Below the pieces are notes generated by a model that saw nothing but the letters and a program-made list of their open reading frames with translations, ran no database searches and was not told the origin of the DNA. From CAYRSS01 sp964426945 (GTDB lineage: Bacteria > Planctomycetota > Phycisphaerae > UBA1845), in contig CAYRSS010000016.1 of NCBI GenBank assembly GCA_964426945.1, positions 1 through 64,000 of the forward strand: a DNA stretch of 64,000 bases. Reading direction: 5' to 3'. Positions within the stretch are counted from its first letter, which is position 1. Each line of letters opens with the position of its first letter. This document shows positions 1-8,693 of this stretch, in pieces. A program made the translations under genes and the position numbers.

Positions 1-585
1 AAACGCCGGCATCTTCGAGCCGATGCGGATGATGCGTACGTGATCGATGTTGCGCAGCTCCTCGATGATTTCGCGAAGCCGCCGCGTGCTCATCAGCAGC
101 GGATCTCCGCCGGTGAGCAGAACGTTGGTGACCGCCTCGTGCTCGCGGATGTACTTGAGGCCCGCGGAGATGTCGTTGGTCACCTCGTCGTTGTCGTTCA
201 TGAACAGTCGCTTGCGGAAGCAGTAGCGGCAGTAGGCCCCGCAGACCTCGTTGCAAAGCAGCAGCACGGTGTGCGGATACTTGTGCTGCACGCCCTGGGC
301 GACGGTGACCGCGGCTTCGTTGCTCGCGTCGAGCTTGCCCCAGTCGTTGAGTTCCTCGCGACGGGGGATGATGAGCTGGCGGATGGGATCCGCCGGGTCG
401 GTCCAGTCGATCAGCCCGAGGTAGTAGTCGTTGGCACGGAAGACGTAACGCTCCGCGACCTTCTTGAGATACTCCCGTTCGCTCTCGGGTATCTGGGCGA
501 TCTTGTCGAGCTGCGTGATGTACTTCGCCCGGCGGCGCGGCTCCCCGGCCGGGGGCTGTGTCAGCGTCAGGGAAACGTCGGTCAT
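1..585 (-). CDS. KamA-type radical SAM protein (lysine 2,3-aminomutase family), 5' part
   Basis: N-terminal 195 residues of a radical SAM enzyme that continues off the left edge. The protein starts MTDVSLTLTQ and has a helical N-terminal region like that of lysine 2,3-aminomutase/EpmB relatives (DPIRQLIIPRREEL). The iron-sulfur motif CGAYCRYC follows, with C115, C119 and C122 as likely ligands, then FRKR and the SAM-binding LLTGGDPLL. The ATG at 585 has a strong Shine-Dalgarno (GAGGAGGA) about 7 bases upstream. Family members use SAM and usually PLP to move amino groups; with the C-terminal half missing, KamA, AblA and EpmB-like subtypes cannot be separated. A good promoter lies about 140 bases upstream, so the gene is probably expressed alone or as the first gene of an operon. 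Confidence 0.9.
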   Translation of the reverse strand, partial: MTDVSLTLTQPPAGEPRRRAKYITQLDKIAQIPESEREYLKKVAERYVFRANDYYLGLIDWTDPADPIRQLIIPRREELNDWGKLDASNEAAVTVAQGVQHKYPHTVLLLCNEVCGAYCRYCFRKRLFMNDNDEVTNDISAGLKYIREHEAVTNVLLTGGDPLLMSTRRLREIIEELRNIDHVRIIRIGSKMPAF

Positions 586-727
586 GCGTGCGTCCTCCTC
601 TCGCTGTCCGCTCCAGGCGCAGCGCAAAGCCCGCCGAGAATCGGTCAATGATGGCGGCCCGACCATCGTGGACGTGTCCTGCCCCCGACGCGCGCGGGGG
701 CACCCTTGAACTGATGCGTCTATTACT

Positions 728-756
728 TTAGTAGTTGCGCCGGGTGTCTCGGTCAA
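728..756 (-). promoter_or_regulatory. Sigma-70-type promoter for the radical SAM gene
   Basis: Read on the minus strand, TTGACC (751-756) is followed after exactly 17 bases by TACTAA (728-733). Transcription would start near 721 and leave a leader of about 135 bases before the ATG at 585. Confidence 0.6.
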
Positions 757-849
757 GTCCGAATCGGATTGTGGTGCGTCCGCACATCACGCGCAGCGCT
801 GAGAAAGGCCCCGTCTCTTGCGAGTGCAACAGGAAGGTAACCTGCCGAC

Positions 850-2271
850 CTACTCCTCCGCGTTCTTGCGCACCCGCTGAAGAATCCAATCGCCGATAAG
901 ACGGAGCACGTCGGGGGCGATCGTTTCTTCGATGACGGCATACTCGGTCGGCGAGCCGGTCGACGCGCGCTGGAACAGGTGATTGATTCCCGGCAGCGTG
1001 CGGATCGTCACGTCGTGATTGCCGGCTTCCTTCAGTGCCGCCTCGATGGCGTTGAGGTTCGCATCCGCCGGCACCTGCGTGTCGAGCAATCCGTTGAGTG
1101 CCAGGACGGGGCACTTTACCTTGCGCAAGGCCGCCGCCGGGTCCAGCGCGATGAACGACCGCGCCCAGGGACTGGTCCACTGCCTGACCTGGGCGTCGAC
1201 CACCGCGGCGTCCGGCGTCGCTCCCGACTGAATCGTGGACAGCTCGATGATCTCGCGTCGCAGCACGTCGGCCGGCGCGTTGGCCTCGATCGCCTCGATG
1301 AACCGCTTTTGCACGGCCAGTTGACGCTCAATCATCGAGTCCTCCACACCGGAGGCGCGCAGCACGGCCTCAAGCTGCATGGTCAGGATCTTCCCGCCCG
1401 GCAACCCTGTGCCGGCCAGCAGGACGATGAACGCCACATCCTTCGATTGCGCCGCGGCCAGCGGCGCGACGATGCCGCCCTCGCTGTGACCGAGCAGCCC
1501 GACCCGCTCGGGATTGATGCTAGCCTGCGAGCGGAGGTACGCCACGCCGGTCAGGGCGTCGTGTGCGAAATGTTCGGCCGTGGACTCGGAGAGCGACCCG
1601 GTCGAGCCGCCCACGCCGCGATCGTCGCACCGAAGCACCGCCACGCCGCGACGGGTCAGCGCGTCGGCGATCACCGCAAAGGGCTTGTGACCCAGCAGTG
1701 TTTCGTCGCGATCCTGACCGCCCGAGCCCGTGAGCAGCATGACCGCGGGATGCGGGCCGTCGCCCGAGGGCTGCGTCAGCGTGCAGGCCAGGTCGACACC
1801 ATCCAGCTCATTGCGCAGCCTCACTTCCGCGACGTCGTAGGGGAACGGCGGCTTGGGCGTCTGCGGTCGCGGCGGCGAGAGTTCGGCCGCCTCCTGGTCC
1901 GTCGCGCGGCGGATGGTGAAGGCGAACTTCTGGCCAAACTGCTCCATGGTTCCCTGGCCCGAGCGGCCGTCCTCCCCCAGCTCGGCGGTGAAGACCGCCT
2001 TGCCCGGCGCCCCCGGCGGGGCGAAGGTGAAGCGGACCGTTCGCGGCTCGAATGCCACGTCGGAGAGCGCCCCCGCCTTCAGCCCTTGGATCGGCACGTC
2101 CATCGTCGCGCTCTGCGCGTCGCCGAGCTTCGCGACCACGACCGCGAAGTCCACTTTGAGCTGGATCATGTCGATCTGCCCGATCCACTTCTCCGTGGTG
2201 GGGGCGGGCGAATCAGCTTCCGCGGGAGCCGTCAGCAGGAGGGCGGCGAGCGCGAACGTGCAGAGTGACAT
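850..2271 (-). CDS. Secreted alpha/beta hydrolase
   Basis: A 473-residue protein with a cleavable signal peptide (MSLCTFALAALLLTAPAEADS). An N-terminal beta-rich region (about residues 30-150) is of the kind often fused to secreted hydrolases. The alpha/beta-hydrolase domain begins near residue 160 with LLTGSGGQDRDE (oxyanion region), carries the nucleophile elbow GHSEGG, has the acid region NGLLDTQVPAD and ends with a catalytic-His motif INHLFQ. Such enzymes cleave esters or peptides outside the cytoplasm; the substrate is unknown. The ATG at 2271 was chosen because it begins the signal peptide and follows AAAGGAA; the open frame extends to 2418 but would cover the promoter. It is divergent from a GntR regulator and shares an operator with it, so it is probably repressed by that protein. 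The Ser nucleophile and export argue against it being OleB. Confidence 0.87.
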   Translation of the reverse strand: MSLCTFALAALLLTAPAEADSPAPTTEKWIGQIDMIQLKVDFAVVVAKLGDAQSATMDVPIQGLKAGALSDVAFEPRTVRFTFAPPGAPGKAVFTAELGEDGRSGQGTMEQFGQKFAFTIRRATDQEAAELSPPRPQTPKPPFPYDVAEVRLRNELDGVDLACTLTQPSGDGPHPAVMLLTGSGGQDRDETLLGHKPFAVIADALTRRGVAVLRCDDRGVGGSTGSLSESTAEHFAHDALTGVAYLRSQASINPERVGLLGHSEGGIVAPLAAAQSKDVAFIVLLAGTGLPGGKILTMQLEAVLRASGVEDSMIERQLAVQKRFIEAIEANAPADVLRREIIELSTIQSGATPDAAVVDAQVRQWTSPWARSFIALDPAAALRKVKCPVLALNGLLDTQVPADANLNAIEAALKEAGNHDVTIRTLPGINHLFQRASTGSPTEYAVIEETIAPDVLRLIGDWILQRVRKNAEE

Positions 2272-2322
2272 GGCGGTTCCTTTCGAACTGAGGTCCGATA
2301 GCCTTGGTCCCGCCCGTCGGAC

Positions 2323-2382
2323 TTGACAGCGGGAGGGCCTTTGTATACCATTTAGTATACCCCGCGTACACGGCGGCGTCAA
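2323..2382. promoter_or_regulatory. Divergent promoters overlapping a GTATAC-N6-GTATAC operator
   Basis: Two GTATAC hexamers six bases apart (2343-2348 and 2355-2360) sit between the divergent hydrolase and GntR genes. On the minus strand TTGACG (2377-2382) and TATACT (2354-2359) are separated by exactly 17 bases. On the plus strand TTGACA (2323-2328) is followed by TATACC (2344-2349) with a short 15-base spacer. Both -10 elements lie inside the repeat, so one bound regulator would block both promoters. GntR proteins of the YtrA subfamily are known to bind comparable TATAC-type palindromes, usually in their own promoter. Confidence 0.72.
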
Positions 2383-2404
2383 CGCGCGGGGGGACGAGGG
2401 GTTC

Positions 2405-2803
2405 ATGGAACAGATCACGATTCTTTTCGATCGCGACGAGCCTGTCTACCGGCAGATCGCCCGTCAACTTCGCGACATGGTCGCCGCCGGCCGGCTGCCG
2501 CCCGGGTTTCGCCTGCCCACGGTGCGGACGCTGGCCCGCGACCTGGGGGTGAATCTGAACACGATCGCCCGGGCCTACCGGGTGCTGGAGGAAGAGGGGT
2601 TTATCCGCATCCACGGCCGTGCCGGGGCGGAGGTGGTCCCGCCGGCCTCCAGCGGGGGGGACGTGCCTGAGCCGCTGCGGATGGGGCTGCGGACGCTCCT
2701 GGCCCGGCTCCGGCAGGCCGGGGTCAACGAGGCGGAGCTTCGAGCGGTGGTGCTGAGGGAGATCGAGGGACTCGGGTCCATGTCGCCGCGGCCCGCCTCC
2801 TAG
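2405..2803 (+). CDS. GntR-family transcriptional regulator (YtrA subfamily)
   Basis: A 132-residue regulator with an N-terminal winged helix (PVYRQIARQLRDMVAAGRL through LARDLGVNLNTIARAYRVLEEEGFI, residues about 14-65) and only a short helical C-terminal tail of about 50 residues. There is no large ligand domain, which is the hallmark of the YtrA subfamily. These proteins normally dimerise and repress their own operon, which usually carries membrane or transport genes. Here the next gene, 32 bases downstream, encodes a multi-pass DUF1648 protein, as is common for this subfamily. The promoter immediately upstream contains the GTATAC operator. The ATG at 2405 follows GAGGGG at rather short spacing. 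Confidence 0.9.
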   Translation: MEQITILFDRDEPVYRQIARQLRDMVAAGRLPPGFRLPTVRTLARDLGVNLNTIARAYRVLEEEGFIRIHGRAGAEVVPPASSGGDVPEPLRMGLRTLLARLRQAGVNEAELRAVVLREIEGLGSMSPRPAS

Positions 2804-2835
2804 GCGGTGGTCGTCGGCCCAGCGGAGAAACCACG

Positions 2836-3954
2836 ATGAGCGAATGGTGGATTCTGGCGGATGCTTTCGTGCAGGTTCTCGCCGTCTGGGGGGTGATGGT
2901 GATTGTGCCCGGCGCCACCCGGCGGGGGCTGCTGTTCGGCGCGTATGTGGGCCCGGCGGCCTGCGCCACGCCGGAGGCTGGGCGGCTGCGGAGCGCGTGG
3001 AACCGGCTGATGACGGCCACGCTCATCGTTTCACTCGCCCTGCTCGGCGTGCTGGCGTGGATGGCGAACGTACCGATGGCGCTGGTGGGCTCACAGTTGG
3101 CGCTACTGGCAGGGATGGTGATCGCCTACTGTCGGGCCCATCTCGCCGCACGGCGCCTGATTCCCGACGAGCTGCCCGTCGCGCCGGTGGTGGCGACGAT
3201 CGCGCCCGAGCGATTGTCGCTCACGCCGGGGCTGCTGGCGATGGTGTTCGCGATCGGCGCTGCGCTGTTCGCCGGGATGCACGCCATGAAGCACTACCAC
3301 GCCCTGCCGGAGCAGATCCCCACGCACTTCAACCTGAAGGGCGTGGCCGACGGCTGGAGTGCGCGCTCTGTGGGCACCGTGCTCATCCTGCCCGTCATCG
3401 GGGCGGTTACGGGCATCGGCACAGCGCTGCTCACCATGCTCGTCGCTCGGGCGAAGCGCGCCGTGCGGATGGAGGGGCTGGGGCTGTCGCTGGCGGCGCA
3501 GACGCGCTTTCGCGCTGTGCTCACCTGGATGGTCGGGGGCGTGTCGGCGCTGACGTCGCTGCTGCTTGCGACCATTTCGTACGAATCGATCGAAGTGGCC
3601 CTCGGCCGGCAGGAGGGGCTCTCGGGGCTGACGATGCTGGTCGGCGCGAGCGTGCCGGTGTACTCGCTGGCGATGATTGCCTACCTCGGCCTGCGCATCG
3701 GACAGGGCGGCGCCCGGCTCGAAGAGGCCGTGGCCGACGCGCCGCTCACGCGCGGCCTGGCCGACAATCGCTGCTGGAAGATGGGCGTGCTCTACGTGAA
3801 CCCGGATGATCCATCGATCTTCGTCGAGCACCGCTTCGGGATCGGCTATACGCTGAACCTGGGCAATCGCCGCGCACAGTGGGTGCTGGGCACGATCCTG
3901 CTGATCGCCGCCGCGCTGGCGCTGCTGCCGTGGTTGATGCTGGGTCGGGGTTGA
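2836..3954 (+). CDS. DUF1648/DUF5808 multi-pass membrane protein
   Basis: A 372-residue inner-membrane protein with about eight hydrophobic segments. Residues about 150-185 carry the DUF1648 signature (LPEQIPTHFNLKGVADGWSAR). The region before the last membrane segment (CWKMGVLYVNPDDPSIFVEHRFGIGYTLNLGN) matches the DUF5808 module seen in SdpI-like proteins. Members of this family are associated with antimicrobial-peptide immunity or envelope stress, and they are commonly co-transcribed with a YtrA-type GntR regulator as here. The biochemical activity is not known. Its 3' end meets the convergent topoisomerase gene with only 9 bases between. Confidence 0.85.
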   Translation: MSEWWILADAFVQVLAVWGVMVIVPGATRRGLLFGAYVGPAACATPEAGRLRSAWNRLMTATLIVSLALLGVLAWMANVPMALVGSQLALLAGMVIAYCRAHLAARRLIPDELPVAPVVATIAPERLSLTPGLLAMVFAIGAALFAGMHAMKHYHALPEQIPTHFNLKGVADGWSARSVGTVLILPVIGAVTGIGTALLTMLVARAKRAVRMEGLGLSLAAQTRFRAVLTWMVGGVSALTSLLLATISYESIEVALGRQEGLSGLTMLVGASVPVYSLAMIAYLGLRIGQGGARLEEAVADAPLTRGLADNRCWKMGVLYVNPDDPSIFVEHRFGIGYTLNLGNRRAQWVLGTILLIAAALALLPWLMLGRG

Positions 3955-3963
3955 GCCCGCCGA

Positions 3964-5097
3964 TCAGTCGAGCCACTGCTTCGGGTCCTTGAGCTTCATC
4001 GGCACGTACTGCTCGGTGAGATAGCTCAGGTCCTTGCTGATCATCGCTTCCACTTCCATCTTGAAGCCGTTGGAGATCATCTTGCGGATTTCCTTTTCCC
4101 ACGGCTTTTTCCCCTTGAACCAGGGATATTCAAGGATCTGCTTCGCGCGGCTGATGTCGTTCTTGTCCAGATCGATCTTGACGTCATCGCGCATGTCGCA
4201 GCGGTCGTAGTCGAAACTCGACACACCGATGAACCGGGCGTCGGGCACAGCCATGCGCTGCGACTCGTACGCGAGGTTGATCGACCCGTGCTTGATCACG
4301 CTGTAGATGTAGTACCCCCACGGGTCGTTATCGAGCAGGACATACACGGGCAGCTTCAGCTCGTCGTGCATCCGGCGCAGCAGGCGGCGCATGCCGCGGG
4401 TCGGCTGGCCGCTGCCGTGCGAGAGGATGCAATTGTGCGTCTGCCAGAAGCGGTCTTCGTGAAAGCGCCGCCAGACCGTGTCTTTTTCGACGTGGAGGAT
4501 GAACTTCGCGCTGCACTTTTTGAACTGCACGACGTCCGGCTCGACGATGCTGGGCACGGCGTACCCGGCGCTGCCCATCGCGCTGCAGTCGAGCGTGTTG
4601 CCGTCATCCACCAGCGTGATGGGGCCGACGAGGTTGCCGCGGTTCGACGCAAAGACGTGCAGCTCTTCGCGCAGCGCGTCGATGGCGACCTCGATATCCT
4701 CGATGATCGGGTCCGATTCGTTCTGGTCGTCGAAGGTCTTCTCGTTCGTGCCCCGGATGGTGTGCTTGCTCATGTAGTAGATCTGGCGGATCGAGGCCGT
4801 CTTGCCGCGATCGATCAGATCCTTGCACTTCGAGCCCACCAGCAGCGTCTGCATGAAGCGCTTTGCCTGGCCGTAGTTGAACAGGCTGCGCGACTGGCGA
4901 TTCTCGCCGAGTTCGATGTGCTTGGCTTTCTCGTTGTACGAGACGTTCGAGAGCGCCCGCGTGGGGATGAGCACTTCGGGGTCGGCCTGACGGTCGGCCA
5001 TCGCCACCACCGAAAGGGCCAGCTTCTCGAGTTTCGGCGCGGTCTTTGCCCCGCGCGTGGAGCCGCTTGCCGCGGTTTTCTTCGCCTTCTTGGCCAT
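3964..5097 (-). CDS. top6A: DNA topoisomerase VI subunit A (Spo11-like)
   Basis: A 377-residue protein of the usual length for archaeal topoisomerase VI A. A lysine-rich N-terminus is followed by the winged-helix (CAP-like) domain with the catalytic motif SIRQIYYMSKHT; Y108, or its neighbour Y107, is the likely DNA-attacking tyrosine by comparison with Spo11. The Toprim domain shows the metal ligands E204 (FILHVEKDTVW) and D256/D258 in LLDNDPWGYYIY. With subunit B this enzyme relaxes and decatenates DNA by a reversible double-strand break using ATP. Subunit B, which supplies the ATPase, is not adjacent: the upstream gene is an M28 peptidase. The ATG at 5097 has GGAGG upstream; the open frame extends 21 codons further without a better signal. 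Topoisomerase VI is mainly archaeal and plant but known from scattered bacteria. Confidence 0.93.
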   Translation of the reverse strand: MAKKAKKTAASGSTRGAKTAPKLEKLALSVVAMADRQADPEVLIPTRALSNVSYNEKAKHIELGENRQSRSLFNYGQAKRFMQTLLVGSKCKDLIDRGKTASIRQIYYMSKHTIRGTNEKTFDDQNESDPIIEDIEVAIDALREELHVFASNRGNLVGPITLVDDGNTLDCSAMGSAGYAVPSIVEPDVVQFKKCSAKFILHVEKDTVWRRFHEDRFWQTHNCILSHGSGQPTRGMRRLLRRMHDELKLPVYVLLDNDPWGYYIYSVIKHGSINLAYESQRMAVPDARFIGVSSFDYDRCDMRDDVKIDLDKNDISRAKQILEYPWFKGKKPWEKEIRKMISNGFKMEVEAMISKDLSYLTEQYVPMKLKDPKQWLD

Positions 5098-5172
5098 GAC
5101 GTTCTCCCTCCGTGACGATGCGACGCGGGCGCGCCGCGGCCCTCTGCGCTGCGCGGGCATCCGGCCCGCCGG

Positions 5173-6621
5173 TTACTCCTCGCCCAGCCGCCCCGGCATG
5201 TCGGCAATGACGTAGGCCGCCACCGCCATGACCGCGACGTTCTCCGACAGGTGCAGCGGATCAACCTTGTCGATCGTGTCGGCCGGGGTGTGATGATAGT
5301 CGAAGTAGGTCGACGGCTCGACGTCGTGGTGCATCAGGACCGCCCCGGAGGGCTTGAGCTGGCTGACATCCGCGCCGCTTCCGCCGACCCGGGCGACAAG
5401 CGACCCGATGCGGTCGGCGCACAAGCCGAGGATCTCGGCCATCTGCGCCGCCGCGCGATTCGCCTTGGCCTCATCCTGGGCTTCGATGGAGTAGCCTCGG
5501 GCTTTGAAGCTGCCCCCGTCCGACTCGATCGCCGCCACGTGCAGGGGCAACTCGTCCTTGTGATCCTCGACGTACTGTCGTGCGCCGCGCAGGCCATTTT
5601 CCTCGTTGGTCCAGAGCACGACGCGAATCGTCCGCCGCGGACGCAGATCCAGCCGCCGCAGCACGGTCAGGGCCTCCATCGCCTTGATGCAACCGCCGGC
5701 GTCATCGTGGGCCCCCTGGCCGGTGTCCCAGCTGTCGAGGTGGCCGCTGATGATGACGATCTCTTCCGGCTTCTCGCGTCCGCGCAGCTCGGCGACGACG
5801 TTTCCGCACTCCACGTCGGGGTGGGTCTGGGCCTCCATCTTCAGCGTGACCTTCGGGGTGATGCCGCGGGCCTGCATGCGGGCCATCATGTCCGCCGCCT
5901 CGATGGTCACCGCGGCGGCGGGGATGGGCTTGATCGTGTCGGACTTGCGCGTCGCCCCGGTGTGCGGCGTGTCGAGACTCCGCGCGGTCACCGAGCGCAC
6001 CAGGCACGCTACCGCGCCCTTCTCCGCCGCCCACTGCGGCCCGCTGCCGCGATAGCGCACGGTCGTACCGTAGTGTGTTCCGCCTTCCGGCGAATAGGGC
6101 GGCATTGCGTGATTGAACAGCACGATGCGCCCGGCAGCGCGGTCGCCCATCGCGTCGAGCTCGTCCTTGTCGTTGACGACCAGCACCTCGGCGGTGATCC
6201 CCTCCGGCGGCGTGCCGATCGACATGCCCAGACCGAGCATGGTGATCGGCTCGACGCGCGGCTCGATCATCGTGAGCGACTCGCGGCCGCGCACCCAGTG
6301 CGGCACCATCACTTTTTCGAGCCGCACGTTCTCGTGTCCTTCGCGGCGGAGCGTGTCCACAGCCCAGGCCGTGGCCTGCGCCATCTGTGGCGAGCCGGAG
6401 AGCCGGTGGCCGATCCCGTCGCAAAGCTCCTGCAACTTCTGCCAGGAATTGTTCTGCGCCAGCGTCGCCCCGATGATGCGGTCGGCCGTCTCGCGATAGG
6501 CGGCAGCGATGGCGCCGGCGGACGGGGCCGCTGCCCGCTGGCTGTCGGCCTCGCGCCGCGGCTCGCCGCAGCCCGCCGCCCACCCCATCGCGCAACACAC
6601 GAGAATGAACCTGTTTCGCAT
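5173..6621 (-). CDS. M28-family zinc metallopeptidase, predicted lipoprotein
   Basis: A 482-residue exported peptidase. The N-terminus MRNRFILVCCAMGWAAGCGEP is a lipoprotein signal ending in a lipobox (WAAGC). A protease-associated-like insert lies near residues 110-240. The M28 metal site is complete: GHLDSWDTG and the bridging Asp in GAHDDAGG, the catalytic Glu pair in WTNEENGL, ESDGGSF and the final His in YFDYHHTPADT. Family members remove N-terminal amino acids or dipeptides from peptides. An in-frame GTG lies one codon upstream, but ATG 6621 has better spacing from AAGGAGG. The gene lies about 75 bases upstream of top6A on the same strand, so read-through is possible, although no functional link is evident. 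Confidence 0.9.
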   Translation of the reverse strand: MRNRFILVCCAMGWAAGCGEPRREADSQRAAAPSAGAIAAAYRETADRIIGATLAQNNSWQKLQELCDGIGHRLSGSPQMAQATAWAVDTLRREGHENVRLEKVMVPHWVRGRESLTMIEPRVEPITMLGLGMSIGTPPEGITAEVLVVNDKDELDAMGDRAAGRIVLFNHAMPPYSPEGGTHYGTTVRYRGSGPQWAAEKGAVACLVRSVTARSLDTPHTGATRKSDTIKPIPAAAVTIEAADMMARMQARGITPKVTLKMEAQTHPDVECGNVVAELRGREKPEEIVIISGHLDSWDTGQGAHDDAGGCIKAMEALTVLRRLDLRPRRTIRVVLWTNEENGLRGARQYVEDHKDELPLHVAAIESDGGSFKARGYSIEAQDEAKANRAAAQMAEILGLCADRIGSLVARVGGSGADVSQLKPSGAVLMHHDVEPSTYFDYHHTPADTIDKVDPLHLSENVAVMAVAAYVIADMPGRLGEE

Positions 6622-6697
6622 CACGGATCCTCCTTCTACTGGCCGGCGGTTCGGTCCGCCTGTTGCTCCGGCTTTTCACATCGCGCCGCGGCCCGCT

Positions 6698-7783
6698 TTA
6701 CACGCGGCTCACCTGGTGTGGGTTTCTGCGCAGATGATCTTCGATTGTTCGGGCGAACCTCTCGACCCCGCGGCGAACGGCAACATCTTCGTCGGTCATC
6801 GTCTCCGGGTCGATCAGCACGCTCCGCACTTCGAAGCGATAGCGAAACCCCGGCTCGGGAACAAGCAGCCCCTCGATCACCGGCGCGCGGCAGCGCAGCG
6901 CGATCCGGATCGGCCCGGTCAGAAAGAGCTGCGGCCGGCCGAACATGTCCACGGTTTCGTAGCGCTGGCGCGGGTCGCGCACGCGGCCGATGTCGATCGC
7001 ACTGCCCACGACGTAGCCGTCCTCGAAGCAGCGGTAGATCTGCCGCGCGAAGCTGTCTGCGTAGAGCACGCGCATCCGGTGCTGCGTGCGCCCCTGCTGA
7101 TCGAGCCGCGCCTGGATGTACCGGCGCAGCGCACCCTCGCGCCGATCGCGGACGCCGGCGATGCGATAGCCGCACATGGCGAACAGCGCCGCGGCCACGT
7201 GGTGCGGACCGTTGTGTGACAGGGCGATGTACGCCCCGCGCCCGCGAGACAGGCACGCGTCGAGCACGTCGCGGTTCGCGATGGTGAAGAGCTTCTCCGC
7301 CCGCCGCGGCGAGAGGCAATCAAGCACGAGGTAGAACATGCGGTCGCAGCGGCTGCGACAGAAGAACTCCCGTGTCTCCCGCCGACGCTCGGCGGGGGAG
7401 GGCTCGCGCCCGATGATCTCGCGCATCGCCGCGGCAAACCGCTGCCGCCGACGGTAGTTGATCAGGTACTCGATGGTGCCGAAGGCCCGACCGAAGCGGT
7501 ACAGCCCCCCGAGACTCAGCACCCGCAGCAGCCCCGTAATCGCCAGGCGGATCGCTCCCAGCGACAGGCGCTCCCAGCCGGTCAGGGTGGCGTGCAGCGC
7601 GGCGTCGTCGGGCGGCGCGGCCGGCCCGTCGGGCGGAATGGCGGTGGTCGCGGACGGCAAAGCAGACTCCTGGGGGGCGGATTCCACACCGGCCGGCTCC
7701 GGCGGCGTCTCAGCGTACCGGCGCCGCGACCGGCTCTCAAATGCGGCGACTCGCTCACCCCCGCCCGTGCTTCGTCCCTTCAC
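6698..7783 (-). CDS. LpxL/HtrB-like lysophospholipid acyltransferase
   Basis: About 361 residues. After a Pro/Ala-rich N-terminus, the region from LSLGAIRLAITGLLRVLSLGGLYRFGRAFG resembles the membrane-associated start of lauroyl/myristoyl acyltransferases. The family motif is visible in YIALSHNGPHHVAAALFAM, a variant of HxxxxD/E-type active sites: His is present but the acidic residue is not obvious at the usual spacing. GPIRIALRCRAPVIEGLLV matches the later conserved block. It may acylate lipid A-like or other membrane lipids. The start is uncertain: the frame is open to 8155, but that would overlap the divergent gene at 7806, so GTG 7783 was chosen. Confidence 0.72.
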   Translation of the reverse strand: MKGRSTGGGERVAAFESRSRRRYAETPPEPAGVESAPQESALPSATTAIPPDGPAAPPDDAALHATLTGWERLSLGAIRLAITGLLRVLSLGGLYRFGRAFGTIEYLINYRRRQRFAAAMREIIGREPSPAERRRETREFFCRSRCDRMFYLVLDCLSPRRAEKLFTIANRDVLDACLSRGRGAYIALSHNGPHHVAAALFAMCGYRIAGVRDRREGALRRYIQARLDQQGRTQHRMRVLYADSFARQIYRCFEDGYVVGSAIDIGRVRDPRQRYETVDMFGRPQLFLTGPIRIALRCRAPVIEGLLVPEPGFRYRFEVRSVLIDPETMTDEDVAVRRGVERFARTIEDHLRRNPHQVSRV

Positions 7784-7805
7784 GATCCGCCGGTAGAGTA
7801 GGGGC

Positions 7806-8693
7806 GTGATCTCCGTCGGCCGATTCGACATCTGCTCGGTAGTGACCGGCCGGCTCCGCCTCGACGGCGGGGCGATGTTCGGCGTGGTGCCCAAGGTGCT
7901 CTGGGAGCCCAAATGCGACGTCGATCCGCTCAACCGCATCCTCCTGGCGATGAGGACGCTGCTGGCTGTGGAGCGCGGCGGCGCCCGTCTGATCCTCGTG
8001 GACACCGGGGCGGGGACGAAGTGGACGCCGAACGAGGCGGAACGATACGCGGTGGAGGTGCGGCCGGACGCGGTCGGAGAGGCGCTCCGGGCCGTGGGCC
8101 GGACCGCGGATGACGTGACCGATGTCGTGGTCACCCACCTGCACTTCGACCACAACGGCGGGCTGACCGACTGGGCGGGGGCTCCGGGCAGCGAGACAGT
8201 CCTCCGCTATCCGCGGGCCCGCCACTGGATCCATCGACGCCACTGGGAGCACGCCGCTCGCCCCTACCTGAAGGACAGGGCTTCCTTCCTGGCGCGCGAT
8301 TTCGAGGCGCTGACGGACGCCGGTGTTCTGAGCTTCGTCGAAGGGGATACCCCGGGTTCGGCCATCCCCGGAGTCGAGTGGTTCGTTTCCAGCGGCCACA
8401 CCCCGAGCCAACTCCTGCCGATCTTCGGCGAGCCGGGCGGGCCTGGGCTGCTGTTCACCGGCGACGTCATCCCGACCAGCCACCACCTGGCCCTTCCCTG
8501 GGTGATGGCTTACGACGTGGAGCCGCTGCGGACGATCGCGGAGAAGGAGCAGATCGCCCGGCTCTGCGAGCGGGGGACGGTGAGGCTGGCGTTCCCCCAC
8601 GATCCGCAGGTCGGGGGGGCGGAGGTCGAGTCCAAGGGGGGGCGGCTCACGCTGCGCACGCCGCTCGACCTGGCGGCTCCCGCGCAGGGGTAA
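7806..8693 (+). CDS. Metallo-beta-lactamase-fold hydrolase
   Basis: A 295-residue cytoplasmic protein with the zinc-binding motif HLHFDH (H111, H113, D115, H116) after VTDVVVTHLH. Downstream ligands are SSGHTPSQL (His), FTGDVIPT (Asp) and FPHDP (His). The overall layout is that of the lactonase/quinone-resistance-type subgroup rather than true beta-lactamases, so hydrolysis of a lactone or other small ester is plausible but unproven. The first possible start is GTG at 7806, which has only a weak purine-rich stretch upstream; an internal ATG at residue 24 would remove the first beta strand. Its 3' end is followed at once by a terminator that serves the opposite strand. Confidence 0.85.
   Translation: MISVGRFDICSVVTGRLRLDGGAMFGVVPKVLWEPKCDVDPLNRILLAMRTLLAVERGGARLILVDTGAGTKWTPNEAERYAVEVRPDAVGEALRAVGRTADDVTDVVVTHLHFDHNGGLTDWAGAPGSETVLRYPRARHWIHRRHWEHAARPYLKDRASFLARDFEALTDAGVLSFVEGDTPGSAIPGVEWFVSSGHTPSQLLPIFGEPGGPGLLFTGDVIPTSHHLALPWVMAYDVEPLRTIAEKEQIARLCERGTVRLAFPHDPQVGGAEVESKGGRLTLRTPLDLAAPAQG

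Noticed and set aside
850..2271. The alpha/beta hydrolase as the missing OleB
   Set aside because: It has a signal peptide and a Ser nucleophile (GHSEGG), and is divergent from a GntR gene. OleB is a cytoplasmic haloalkane-dehalogenase-like protein with an Asp nucleophile.
5251..7287. A 678-codon plus-strand frame across the M28 and acyltransferase genes
   Set aside because: Arg/His-rich with no family similarity; it is the antisense shadow of two recognisable minus-strand genes.
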